Assembly: GCF_031458135.1 (NCBI RefSeq)
Contig: NZ_JAVDXW010000001.1
Location: 3,348,001-3,412,000, forward strand
Length of the DNA stretch: 64,000 bases
Source of the DNA: Haloactinomyces albus
Lineage (GTDB): Bacteria; Actinomycetota; Actinomycetes; Mycobacteriales; Pseudonocardiaceae
Reading direction: 5' to 3'
Shown: one piece after another, positions 8,903-16,566 of the stretch
Numbering within the stretch: the first letter of the stretch is position 1
How the letters are laid out: each line of letters opens with the position of its first letter
The notes under the pieces: generated by a model
Seen by the model: the letters and a program-made list of their open reading frames with translations, nothing else
The model's database searches: none
Told to the model about the DNA's origin: nothing
Translations under genes and position numbers: made by a program

Positions 8903-9068
8903 GGCGATTCCCCAGGTGGACGTAGGAACGGTTTCGGCGGGCGCGGGTGGCGGAGTTGGCGCTCGTCGGGCGGGTGTCGGCGGCAATCGATGCGATGGCG
9001 CTGCCGATCGCGACGAGCGCGACGCTGCCGAGTACGAGCAGGACTGCAAGATGGCCCGAGTCGGGCAT
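8895..9068 (-). CDS. very small membrane protein, first gene of the leftward operon
   Basis: 57 residues from ATG 9068 with GGGGAG 9 bases upstream; the longer frame from 9119 lacks a ribosome site. One hydrophobic helix (H-L-A-V-L-L-V-L-G-S-V-A-L-V-A-I-G-S-A-I) followed by a basic tail. Ends inside the next gene. It is the promoter-proximal member of the operon divergent from the XRE regulator. Confidence 0.6.
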   Translation of the reverse strand: MPDSGHLAVLLVLGSVALVAIGSAIASIAADTRPTSANSATRARRNRSYVHLGNRRV

Positions 9069-9305
9069 GAGATCACTCCCCGTGCGATCACATAGGAACG
9101 ACCGAAAACACACGGTCACTGATCACTGACACTTTGGGAACTTTGTCACAGGAACGTTCCTTCATCAATATGCGCGCAGAAACGCAGGAGATGATCACTC
9201 GAAAGGACGAATCAGGCCGAGCCCGAGCGCACAGGCACGTTCCTAACCCGAGATGCACGTGACAGACTTGCGCACGTTCCGAGATCACCTGTGCGAGAGG
9301 CAGTC
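9069..9305. promoter_or_regulatory. divergent promoter with repeated AGGAACGTTCCT-like operators
   Basis: A perfect 12-bp palindrome AGGAACGTTCCT lies at 9150-9161. An 11/12 copy AGGCACGTTCCT is at 9233-9244, and half-site versions are at 9094-9100 (AGGAACG) and 9271-9280 (CGCACGTTCC). A second motif, GATCAC, occurs four times (9071, 9121, 9193, 9283). The region separates the small-gene operon from the XRE/DUF5753 regulator, so these are the obvious candidate binding sites for that regulator, which would then control both itself and the operon. Confidence 0.55.
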
Positions 9306-10157
9306 ATGACGAAGCGCCCTGGACCGAGCGTGCGGCGACGGCAGCTCGGCGCTATGTTGCGACAGTTGCGAGTCAGCGCAGATCGCACCCGCAAGGATGC
9401 CGCTGAATGGCTTGAGATCGGCGAGCCGACCCTGAGCAAGATCGAGCTCGGACGCCAGGCGATCAAGGGTCCGCACGTACGACTGCTATGCCAGCTCTAC
9501 GATGTTGACGCGGGTACGCTCGATAACCTGCTGCGCTTGGCGAAGGAGGCTGGACAGCGCGGCTGGTGGACCGCCTACCGTGACACCGTGCCTGACTGGT
9601 TTCGCTACTTCGTCGGGCTCGAGGGCGACGCCGCAGACTTGTGGAACTATGAGTCCGAGTTTGTGCCCGGCCTGCTGCAGACGTCGGCGTATGTGGAAGC
9701 GATCGGACGGGGAGCGCGCCCGGATATCAGCGATGCCGACGTGGCGCGATCGGTCGAACTGCGTCGCGAGCGGCAATCGAGGATCGACGGCGAGACACCG
9801 CCGCGCCTGCACTTCTATCTCAACGAGGCGGTACTGCGGCGCAGGGTCGGCAGCGCCGACGTGATGCGCGAGCAGCTCGAGCACCTGTACGCCTCATCCG
9901 AGCTCGAACACATCACGTTGCGCGTGGTGCCGTTTTCGGCGGGCGCACATCCGGCGATGTCCGGTTCGTTCGTGCTGATGCGGTTTCCCGATGAGGACTC
10001 GCCTGCGTTTGCCTACCTCGAGAACGAGCGGGGTGCGATCTACCAGGAAGACCCGGGCGATATAGCGCGGTATAGCCTCATGGTCGAGCAGCTTGGCGGC
10101 ATGGCGCTCGACGCGGAGGAGTCCCGCGCCATGCTCAAGCGCTTGTCCGAGCAGTGA
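9306..10157 (+). CDS. XRE family regulator with DUF5753 C-terminal domain
   Basis: 283 residues from ATG 9306 (GAGAGG upstream; the ATG at 9291 lacks one). N-terminal helix-turn-helix: L-G-A-M-L-R-Q-L-R near 13-21 and G-E-P-T-L-S-K-I-E-L-G recognition helix about 38-48. The rest is the DUF5753 domain with the usual W-W-T-A-Y, Y-E-S-E-F-V-P-G-L-L-Q-T-S-A-Y and F-Y-L-N-E-A-V-L-R-R segments. The family (WhiJ-like in Streptomyces) works together with a DUF397 small protein encoded next to it, as here, 27 bases downstream. Probably autoregulated through the repeats upstream. Confidence 0.92.
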   Translation: MTKRPGPSVRRRQLGAMLRQLRVSADRTRKDAAEWLEIGEPTLSKIELGRQAIKGPHVRLLCQLYDVDAGTLDNLLRLAKEAGQRGWWTAYRDTVPDWFRYFVGLEGDAADLWNYESEFVPGLLQTSAYVEAIGRGARPDISDADVARSVELRRERQSRIDGETPPRLHFYLNEAVLRRRVGSADVMREQLEHLYASSELEHITLRVVPFSAGAHPAMSGSFVLMRFPDEDSPAFAYLENERGAIYQEDPGDIARYSLMVEQLGGMALDAEESRAMLKRLSEQ

Positions 10158-10184
10158 AGTGAGCACAGATGAAGGAGGTGCGGG

Positions 10185-10394
10185 ATGCCCGCCCCGAACC
10201 TCACGGGCGCTGCCTGGCGCAAGTCCACTCGCAGCAATGCGAATAACGGCAACTGCGTCGAGGTCGGTTTCGCCGACAACGCACGCGGCGTGCGCGATAC
10301 GAAAGATCGCTCGTACGGAACGCTGGCGTTCGGTGCCGAGCAGTGGTCGGCATTCGTCGCCACCGTCAAGAGCGGGCGGCTCGACCCGAGCTGA
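10185..10394 (+). CDS. DUF397 domain protein, partner of the XRE regulator
   Basis: 69 residues with a very strong ribosome site (GAAGGAGGTG). Contains the DUF397 hallmarks: W-R-K-S-T-R-S-N near residue 11, N-C-V-E-V near 23, V-R-D-T-K-D at 36-41, and the terminal W-S-A-F-V-A-T-V-K-S-G. DUF397 proteins are thought to modulate or antagonise the adjacent DUF5753 regulator in actinomycetes; the exact mechanism here is inference. Confidence 0.92.
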   Translation: MPAPNLTGAAWRKSTRSNANNGNCVEVGFADNARGVRDTKDRSYGTLAFGAEQWSAFVATVKSGRLDPS

Positions 10395-10422
10395 ACCGCG
10401 AACGAACCGGAGGCCACCACGG

Positions 10423-10512
10423 CGAAGAGCCGCCCTCGTTGCACAGAGCAGTGATGGCGGCTCTTCGTCTGTGCAGCACATCGCCTCCCGGTGCCCATGT
10501 ACCGGGGGGCGA
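10423..10512 (+). terminator. compound hairpin with pseudoknot topology after DUF397
   Basis: Three stems can be drawn. A: 10423-10434 pairs perfectly with 10456-10467 (12 bp). B: 10441-10447 (gcacaga), inside the loop of A, pairs with 10468-10474 (tctgtgc), directly after A, so A and B together have H-type pseudoknot order. C: 10481-10492 pairs with 10501-10512 (12 bp with one G-U, 8-base loop). There is no U-run. It ends the XRE/DUF397 transcript at least; a regulatory RNA role is possible. Confidence 0.5.
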
Positions 10513-10628
10513 TGCCGTGTTGGCAGTTGGTAGTAACTGGAGATCGCGCCGTGTGCGGTGCTTCTGCGGTATGCGGCTCGCCGGTTCACATCGGGCTTCT
10601 GCTCCGCTGCTGGCCGGAAAATCACAAG

Positions 10629-10702
10629 TGAGGCCGGCGGGATTCGAACCCGCACTGGCTAGGACCTAAACCTAGTGCCTCTGCCAATTGGGCTACGGCC
10701 CC
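10629..10702 (-). tRNA. tRNA with UAG anticodon (Leu by anticodon), short variable arm
   Basis: A 74-base cloverleaf on the minus strand: acceptor GGGGCCG pairs with CGGCCTC, anticodon stem CTAGG/CCTAG with loop TTTAGGT (anticodon TAG in DNA), T arm GCGGG-TTCGAAT-CCCGC. CCA is not encoded. The anticodon and its loop match leucine tRNAs reading CUA, but the variable region is only five bases (CCAGT), whereas leucine tRNAs normally have a long extra arm. All stems pair well, so it looks functional. Confidence 0.85.
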
Positions 10703-10913
10703 GATGGCCCCCAGCCTAGCGTGTGCCCGCGAGCGTGCTCGCGGTGGCCGTTCCCCGTGCCGGAGGAGTGCCCGGCGGGTGTCGGCGCGACACGGGCAAC
10801 CACGGGTGAGAATCTTTGTGCGGTGTGATCTACCGTGTACGCAGCCAGGGTGCAGTAGTCGGGTGGACAGGCCACCGATGAACAGGCAGCCCGGTGAACG
10901 CAGAGGAGGACAC

Positions 10914-11135
10914 GTGGCCCGTGACCCCGACGACATCCAGCGCGACATCGAGAAAGCCCGCGATGCGCTGGCCGCGACACTCGACGAATTGGAGACCAAG
11001 GCGAGCCCGGCACGCGTCGTCGAGTCCGGCAAGGCCAGTATCCAGGAAAAACTGAACGACCCGAAGGTGCGCTACGCGCTGATCGGCGTCGGCGCTGTGG
11101 TCGCGGTCGTCGTGGTGCGCAAACTGTTCCGCTGA
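10914..11135 (+). CDS. DUF3618 family small membrane protein
   Basis: 73 residues from GTG 10914 with GAGGAGGA 4-11 bases upstream; an ATG at 10878 lacks such a site. Starts R-D-P-D-D-I-Q-R-D-I-E-K-A-R-D-A-L-A, the DUF3618 signature, continues as an amphipathic helix, and ends in a transmembrane stretch Y-A-L-I-G-V-G-A-V-V-A-V-V-V-V followed by R-K-L-F-R. Probably anchors an extended helix to the cytoplasmic membrane; function unknown. Confidence 0.88.
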   Translation: MARDPDDIQRDIEKARDALAATLDELETKASPARVVESGKASIQEKLNDPKVRYALIGVGAVVAVVVVRKLFR

Positions 11136-11196
11136 AGCGGCCCGTGCGCCCACCGCGGAAGGCGGGTGAAGCGGCATCGTCCCGCGGCGCACGACC

Positions 11197-11946
11197 TCAG
11201 CGTAGAAGCGGGAGCAGCGCCTCGTCGAGCAGCCGGTCGACGAAGCGCTGGTCCAACGGATCGCCGGTGAGCATCAGGCGGTGGATCAGCGCGGCGCCGG
11301 CCAGCTCGACGACGGTGTCGATCGGTGCGTCGGCGCGGATTTCACCACGTTCGAGACCGCGATCGATGATGCGGCGCAGCACATCCCGCTGGGGAAGCAG
11401 GAAGGACTCGCGGAACGCCTCGGCCAGCTCCGGCTCGTGCGGCAGCTCGCCGACCAGTGCCTGTGCGGCCTTGCCGATCGGGCCGCCGAGGAAGCCTGCG
11501 AACGCACTCAGAAATTCCCGGAGGTCGCCGTCGATCGAGCCGTGGTCGGGTTCGGGGATGTTGCGCTGGACGAGCTGGGTGCACGTGTCGATGACCAGCT
11601 CCAGTTTGGATTCCCAGCGGCGGTAGATGGTTGCCTTGCCCGCCCTGGCATGGGCGGCGACCGCGTCCATGGTCAGCGCGCGGTAGCCGACCTCGGCCAT
11701 CACTTCCAGAGCCGCGCTGCGCAGTGCGGCATCCCTGCTGGCATCGCGGGGGCGCCCTCTTCCCGGGGTGGGCTGTCTGCTGCTGCGGCCCGGAGCGGGG
11801 CTCAGGTGCGTGTGCTCCGTTCGCGCGCTGTCGGCTGCTGCCCTGTCATCGGGAGTCCTGGTGCCGGAAGTGTCTTCACTGGGACCGCCGCCGGTCGCTG
11901 CGCTGGTGGTATCGGCACTACTGGTGGGTGCGTTCACGGTGGACAT
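11197..11946 (-). CDS. TetR family transcriptional regulator
   Basis: 249 residues with an unusually long disordered Ser/Thr/Pro-rich N-terminus of about 60 residues before the DNA-binding domain (A-A-L-E-V-M-A-E-V-G-Y-R-A-L-T-M-D-A-V-A, then G-K-A-T-I-Y-R-R-W). The C-terminal ligand domain resembles the TetR_C group common in actinomycetes. The start is uncertain because the ATG at 11946 has only a GAGG directly against it; a start inside the disordered stretch is possible. No clear partner gene: neighbours are DUF3618 (convergent) and a small gene behind it. Confidence 0.85.
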   Translation of the reverse strand: MSTVNAPTSSADTTSAATGGGPSEDTSGTRTPDDRAAADSARTEHTHLSPAPGRSSRQPTPGRGRPRDASRDAALRSAALEVMAEVGYRALTMDAVAAHARAGKATIYRRWESKLELVIDTCTQLVQRNIPEPDHGSIDGDLREFLSAFAGFLGGPIGKAAQALVGELPHEPELAEAFRESFLLPQRDVLRRIIDRGLERGEIRADAPIDTVVELAGAALIHRLMLTGDPLDQRFVDRLLDEALLPLLR

Positions 11947-12006
11947 CCTCGAGATTGGAATCCCTTTCCTCCACGGTGAACGCTACCGAGATCGCCCCGG
12001 TCGTGC

Positions 12007-12327
12007 TCATCGGGCCATGTGACTGGTGTGTCCCTTGTCGGCGGCAGCACTCGCCTGCTGTGCTGCCGCGAGAGTCGCCTCGTCGGACAATCCGTGCCTG
12101 GCTTGGAGGTAGGCGGTGCTGAATGCGAAACCGTCACCGTCGAGCAGGTGAATCACCACGCGCCCGGACTGGTTCGGGGCAACCTCCTCGATGAGTTGGT
12201 CGGCCTTGTCCCGCGCTGCGATCAATCCCGGAGCCCGAGCGGTGTGGGTCTGGCTCCCCGAGGTGACGGTGACCGACCAGTCGTCGCCCTCGGGCAGGTA
12301 ATTGGCAGTGATGTGTCCGGTAGCCAT
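12007..12327 (-). CDS. conserved-looking small hypothetical protein
   Basis: 106 residues from ATG 12327 with GGAGGC 5 bases upstream. The first half reads like a small beta-sheet domain (I-T-A-N-Y-L-P-E-G-D-D-W-S-V-T-V-T, then A-P-G-L-I-A-A-R-D-K-A-D-Q-L-I-E-E-V), reminiscent of HicB-like folds, followed by an Ala-rich helical tail. No catalytic motif and not recognised. It stands alone between TetR and the molybdenum cofactor genes. Confidence 0.6.
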   Translation of the reverse strand: MATGHITANYLPEGDDWSVTVTSGSQTHTARAPGLIAARDKADQLIEEVAPNQSGRVVIHLLDGDGFAFSTAYLQARHGLSDEATLAAAQQASAAADKGHTSHMAR

Positions 12328-12446
12328 GGTGCCTCCGCGTCGAGCATGCTCCATATCGTGTGACGTTGCACTTCCCGCGCCGGTGCCGTTGCCGGTCACC
12401 CGCGGCGCCGAAGGTGGCTCGGTCACCTCACGCGTGGCCATCGACT

Positions 12447-13040
12447 TTACGTGTTGTGCCGCCGTAAGTCTTCGGGGTGGTCGAGATCGAAGCCCTCGGC
12501 GATGTCGTCGCAGGCCACGAACGTCACCTCGTGGTGGCGGAGATACTCGCGCGCACCGGCGTCCCCGGTGGCGGAGGCGCGTATTCCGGCCCAGTGCTCC
12601 CGGCCCAGCAGGACGGGATGGCCGCGCACGCCCGCATAGCTCGCTGCCGCGAGCGCGGAGGAGCTCGCATGGGCCGCGACCCTGCGCGCGGCCTGCACCG
12701 TGATACCGGGCATGTCGACGGGCAGCACCAGTAACGCGGTCACATCGTCGTAGCGGTCGCTGCCCGCCAGTGTGTCGAGGGCTGTGTGCAGGGATGATGC
12801 CATGCCGCTTGCCCAGTGCGGGTTGGTCAGCAGCGTGGCCCTCGGCAGGTGCGCCCGCCGGGTCACCTCCTCGGCCGCCGCGCCGAGGACGACCAGCGTG
12901 GGCTCGCACCCGCTCTCGGTGAGCACACCTGCCGCGCGTTCGACGAGCAGGGTGCCGCCGTAATCCACCAGTGCCTTGGGTCGGCCGAGGCGACGCCCCG
13001 CACCGGCTGCGGGCACCACACCGGCCACCGCCTCACGCAT
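12447..13040 (-). CDS. MobA/MocA-like molybdenum cofactor nucleotidyltransferase
   Basis: 197 residues from ATG 13040, overlapping the end of the XdhC gene by 8 bases. N-terminal NTP-binding P-A-A-G-A-G-R-R-L-G-R-P-K at 10-22; L-P-V-D-M-P-G near 104 is the metal-binding Asp motif; R-G-H-P-V-L-L-G near 142 is typical of the MocA/PucB branch. Such enzymes add CMP (or GMP) to molybdopterin for xanthine dehydrogenase. Overlap with xdhC and the purine context support the PucB/MocA role. Confidence 0.85.
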   Translation of the reverse strand: MREAVAGVVPAAGAGRRLGRPKALVDYGGTLLVERAAGVLTESGCEPTLVVLGAAAEEVTRRAHLPRATLLTNPHWASGMASSLHTALDTLAGSDRYDDVTALLVLPVDMPGITVQAARRVAAHASSSALAAASYAGVRGHPVLLGREHWAGIRASATGDAGAREYLRHHEVTFVACDDIAEGFDLDHPEDLRRHNT

Positions 13041-14136
13041 GGGCGTGGATCGGTCCGGTGGTGTGTGCCAGCGGCCGAGTGCTCGCACCGGCGCGGGCGG
13101 CGATGATCTCCGCCGCGATGGACACCGCCGTTTCCTCCGGGGTGCGCGCTCCCAGGTCGAGACCGATGGGAGCGCGCAGGCGGCTCAGTTCACCCTCGTC
13201 CAACCCCGCCTCGCGCAGGCGGCCGAGCCGGTCGGCATGGGTGCGGCGGGAGCCGAGCGCCCCGATGTAGGCGGCACTGCTGCGCAGCGCCACCCGCAGG
13301 ACGGGCACATCGAACTTGGCGTCGTGGGTCAGCACGCAGATCACCGCGCGCGCGTCGATGTCGGTCTCGGCGAGGTACTCATGCGGCCATCGCACGATCA
13401 CCTCGTCGGCGTCCGGCATGCGTTCCGGGGTGGCGAACACGGCTCGAGCATCGCACACCGTCACGCGATACCCGAGGAACTTGCCCTGGCGGGCGAGCGC
13501 GGCGGCATGGTCGATCGCGCCGAAGATCAGCATCCGGGGCGGGGTGCTCCAGGACTCGATGAACACCGTGCGCTCCGCGCCGTCCTGCTCGGGACCGGAA
13601 CCGCCGGGGGGCAGGCACACCTGGCGCAGGCCGGAGAGGTCCTGCTCGAGCATGGCCCGGGCTTGCACGGTGATCCGGTCGTCGAGCTCCCGATCGGCCG
13701 TGCTGCCGTCCCGATCCTGCGGCCACACGGCCAGGGTGGCACCGGTGTCCAGGACACGGGCCACCGCGACGTGCTCCCCGGCGACTCCCGCCCGCAGCAC
13801 TGCCCGCAGGGCCGTGTCGCGGTGGGGGTCGACGGGCTGCACGTACACGCCGATCCGGCCACCGCAGGTCAACCCCACGGCGAACGGATCATCGGGGTCG
13901 TAGTCGAAGTCCGACCGCACCGGGCGGCCGGTGCGCAGCGTCTCCAGCGCCAGGGCATGCACCGATCCCTCGATGCATCCGCCGGACAGACTGCCCACCA
14001 CGGCACCGTCGGAGCGCACCGCCAGGGCCGCCCCGGGACCACGGGGTGCACTTCCCTGCACCGCCACCACCGAGGCGATCGCGAAGTGCTCTCCCGCCTC
14101 GGCCCATGCGAGCAGGTTCTCGGCGATATCCCGCAT
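13033..14136 (-). CDS. xdhC: XdhC/CoxI family molybdenum cofactor insertion protein
   Basis: 367 residues from ATG 14136 with GGGAGGT upstream. N-terminal XdhC domain with G-S-A-P-R-G-P-G-A near residue 28 and S-L-S-G-G-C-I-E-G-S-V near 49; C-terminal Rossmann domain with I-F-G-A-I-D-H-A-A, D-A-R-A-V-F-A and the conserved Y-I-G-A-L-G-S-R-R-T near residue 293. This chaperone delivers the sulfurated Mo cofactor to xanthine dehydrogenase. It is 47 bases downstream of the purine permease and overlaps the cofactor nucleotidyltransferase. Confidence 0.92.
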   Translation of the reverse strand: MRDIAENLLAWAEAGEHFAIASVVAVQGSAPRGPGAALAVRSDGAVVGSLSGGCIEGSVHALALETLRTGRPVRSDFDYDPDDPFAVGLTCGGRIGVYVQPVDPHRDTALRAVLRAGVAGEHVAVARVLDTGATLAVWPQDRDGSTADRELDDRITVQARAMLEQDLSGLRQVCLPPGGSGPEQDGAERTVFIESWSTPPRMLIFGAIDHAAALARQGKFLGYRVTVCDARAVFATPERMPDADEVIVRWPHEYLAETDIDARAVICVLTHDAKFDVPVLRVALRSSAAYIGALGSRRTHADRLGRLREAGLDEGELSRLRAPIGLDLGARTPEETAVSIAAEIIAARAGASTRPLAHTTGPIHAHA

Positions 14137-14183
14137 TCGGTTACCTCCCGTGATCTCCCGAGCGGCCGGTGACGAAGCAGTCC

Positions 14184-15650
14184 TCAGCCGGCTCCGAGTA
14201 GCTCCTTGATTCCCTCCACCCCGAAGTAGAGGGCGAAGATGACGGACAGAACGCTCATGATCCAGCCGATCTCGCGGGCTCGGCCCGTGCAGATCTTGAT
14301 GGCGCAGTAGGCGATCAGGCCGGCGCCGACACCGTTGGTGATCGAGTAGGTGAACGGGATGACCGCCACGGTGAGAAACACCGGGATGACGTAGTCGCTG
14401 TTGCTCCACGGGATGTTGGCGCACTGCGCCATCATCATGCCGCCGACGACCACGAGGGCGGGAGCAGCGGCCTGCGCCGGAACGACCGCCGCGAGCGGGG
14501 TGAACAGCATCGTCGCGGCGAACAGTACGCCGCTGACGACGCTGGCGAGGCCGGTACGGGCCCCCTCGCCGACACCGGCGGCCGATTCCAGGAACACCGT
14601 GTTCGGTGCGGATCCGGCGAGTCCTCCCGAGGCGGCACCGACACCGTCGACCAGCAGGATCCGGCCCATGCCCTGGACTTTACCCCGGGAGTCCATCAGT
14701 CCGGCCTCGTTGCCGACACTGGTGATGGTGCCCATCGCATCGAAGAAGCCGGACAGGACGAGAGTGAACAGGAAGACCGTTGCCGCCACGGCACCGGCGG
14801 AGACGAACCCGCCGAAGAGGTCGATGTTGCCGAGCAGACTGAAGTCCGGTACCGAGACCAGACTCGAGGGCAGCTCCGGCGCGATCCGTCCCCAGGCGCT
14901 TTCGGGGATGTCGAACACCGCGTTGACGATGATCGACAGCACCGTTCCGGCCGCGATGCTGATGAGGATGGCGCCCGGAACCTTGCGCGCCACGAGTACC
15001 ACCATCAACAGCAGCGTCAGGCAGAACAGTGCGATCGGCCAACCGCCCAGGCTGCCCGAAGCGCCCATCTGGACCGGAACGGTGGTGCCCGCCGCATCCG
15101 GAACGCGGGTGACGAATCCGGCGCTGACCAGGCCGACCAGGGCGATGTAGAGGCCGATGCCGACGGTCAGTGCGGTTTTGAGCGGTAATGGGATCGCGTT
15201 GATGATCCGTTCCCGCACGCCGCTGACGGCCATCAGGATGATGCAGATACCTTCGAGTACCACCAACCCGAACGCCTGAGCCCAGGTCATCTCCGGCGCG
15301 ATGGTGAAAGCCACGATGGGGATCGCGCCGAGTCCGGCGGCCATCGACAGCGGGGCGTTGCCGACCAGGCCCATCAGGATCGTCAGGACACCGGCGCACA
15401 GCGCCGTGGACGTGGTCAGGGCCGTGGTGCTCAGGGTGGCTCCGGTCGCGTCGGACGAGGAGCCGAGAATGAGCGGGTTGAGCAGCACGATGTAGGACAT
15501 CGCGACGAAGGTCGTGAGACCGCCCCGCAATTCGCGGGGAATCGTGGAACCACGAGTGGTGATGCGGAAATATCGGTCGAGTGCCGAGCGCCGTGATCCC
15601 GCGGGTTCCGAATCGGACCCGATGGTCTCCGGTCTCAACTGCTGGGTCAT
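14184..15650 (-). CDS. NCS2 (AzgA-type) guanine/hypoxanthine permease
   Basis: 488 residues from ATG 15650 (GGGAGGAC upstream). About 12-14 hydrophobic segments; the first membrane region reads E-L-R-G-G-L-T-T-F-V-A-M-S-Y-I-V-L-L-N-P, the signature of the AzgA/PbuG branch, and G-T-I-T-S-V-G-N-E-A-G near residue 310 is the substrate-binding region. It imports adenine, guanine or hypoxanthine with protons. Position within the purine degradation block fits guanine/hypoxanthine supply to the deaminase and xanthine dehydrogenase. Confidence 0.92.
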   Translation of the reverse strand: MTQQLRPETIGSDSEPAGSRRSALDRYFRITTRGSTIPRELRGGLTTFVAMSYIVLLNPLILGSSSDATGATLSTTALTTSTALCAGVLTILMGLVGNAPLSMAAGLGAIPIVAFTIAPEMTWAQAFGLVVLEGICIILMAVSGVRERIINAIPLPLKTALTVGIGLYIALVGLVSAGFVTRVPDAAGTTVPVQMGASGSLGGWPIALFCLTLLLMVVLVARKVPGAILISIAAGTVLSIIVNAVFDIPESAWGRIAPELPSSLVSVPDFSLLGNIDLFGGFVSAGAVAATVFLFTLVLSGFFDAMGTITSVGNEAGLMDSRGKVQGMGRILLVDGVGAASGGLAGSAPNTVFLESAAGVGEGARTGLASVVSGVLFAATMLFTPLAAVVPAQAAAPALVVVGGMMMAQCANIPWSNSDYVIPVFLTVAVIPFTYSITNGVGAGLIAYCAIKICTGRAREIGWIMSVLSVIFALYFGVEGIKELLGAG

Positions 15651-15678
15651 GCGTCCTCCCATGCCGGTGGGCGCCCGT

Positions 15679-15892
15679 GGACCGTACTCGTCGCAACGAG
15701 CACGGTCCGGACTGCTCGTCGAACCGCAATGGAAAAATGCGGTCGACTGTTGATGGGCGTTTCAATCACATTGGTATCGATGACCGATCGGTGGTGTGCA
15801 CCGAAATCGGGTACGGAGCAATTTCGACGGGAAAAAAGAATTGCCGAATTGCTCCAATGCGTCGCCGTATCGACCCGGTCGCCGATACGGCG
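15679..15892 (-). promoter_or_regulatory. hairpin-rich leader before the purine permease
   Basis: The 278-bp gap between guanine deaminase and permease holds three inverted repeats: 15679-15708 (7+5 bp stem around a 4-base cgca loop), 15718-15747 (10 bp with one bulge), and 15863-15892 (10 bp perfect, 10-base loop). The first sits directly before the permease ribosome site on the transcribed strand. The third lies just beyond the deaminase stop side and could include the permease promoter/operator. A structured leader or attenuator controlling purine uptake is a possibility; I do not recognise a known riboswitch. Confidence 0.4.
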
Positions 15893-15928
15893 CCGTCGTG
15901 TGCTGGTACCGACAGCGTAGTTGTCGCC

Positions 15929-16426
15929 TCAGTACTCGATGCGGTCGGCCTTGACCTGCCAGGCGTCGAAAGGAGCGGTGCGGTCGTCGGCGTGCACGCG
16001 GCGCACGGACGTCGGCCACACCGAGTCGGGGTCGCTGAACAGTTCGTAGAAAGCGCGATCGTCGAATCCGGCGACGGCGGCGTCCTCCCGGTCGGCGGCG
16101 TAAATAATGCTGTCCAGCCGTGCCCACAGCGCGGAAGCCATGCACATCGGGCAGGGTTCGCACGACGACACCAGAACACAGCCGTCGAGCTTGAAAGTGC
16201 CGAGCGTGCGGCACGCGTTGCGGATCGCGGTCACCTCGGCGTGTGCGGTCGGATCGAAGTTGGAGGTGACGAGGTTCGTGCCGGTGGCGACGACCTCGCC
16301 GCCGGAGGCGACCAGCGCCCCGAACGGCCCGCCGCCGGTGGCGACGCTGTCGGTGGCCAGCCGGATCACCTCACCCATCCACTGATTCTCGTGCTGGCCG
16401 GTTGCCACGTGGGTGTCCACGGACAT
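15929..16426 (-). CDS. guanine deaminase, cytidine-deaminase fold
   Basis: 165 residues. Zinc site of the CDA superfamily: His62-Ala-Glu64 (H-A-E) and Pro91-Cys92-x2-Cys95 (P-C-P-M-C). The N-terminal G-G-G-P-F-G-A-L-V and the C-terminal F-D-D-R-A-F-Y-E-L-F match GuaD-type guanine deaminases (guanine to xanthine plus ammonia). Cytosolic. It feeds xanthine dehydrogenase encoded just upstream, from which it is separated by a strong hairpin (16487-16532), so it probably has its own promoter. Confidence 0.9.
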   Translation of the reverse strand: MSVDTHVATGQHENQWMGEVIRLATDSVATGGGPFGALVASGGEVVATGTNLVTSNFDPTAHAEVTAIRNACRTLGTFKLDGCVLVSSCEPCPMCMASALWARLDSIIYAADREDAAVAGFDDRAFYELFSDPDSVWPTSVRRVHADDRTAPFDAWQVKADRIEY

Positions 16427-16486
16427 GCGTGCTCCCTGCTGATCGATTCGTGACTGGTGGATCGGATTCGTGCTGCGGCACGTTCG

Positions 16487-16532
16487 CCTGTCGGGTCCGG
16501 GATTTCACGTGCGAAATCCCGGACCCGACAGG
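16487..16532. terminator. 20-bp perfect inverted repeat downstream of the xanthine dehydrogenase operon
   Basis: Arms 16487-16506 and 16513-16532 are fully complementary with a six-base loop (acgtgc). It lies 35 bases beyond the stop of the molybdenum subunit and upstream of guanine deaminase, the right place to end the xanthine dehydrogenase transcript. No U-run on either strand, as is common in actinomycetes. Confidence 0.75.
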
Positions 16533-16566
16533 AACGGAGAAAGGGAACTCCGGCGGGAAATGCTTC

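Noticed and set aside
8903-9091. N-terminal extension of the 105-aa membrane protein to 9091
   Set aside because: It would overlap the upstream small gene completely and lacks a ribosome site; GTG 8902 begins directly before the transmembrane helix.
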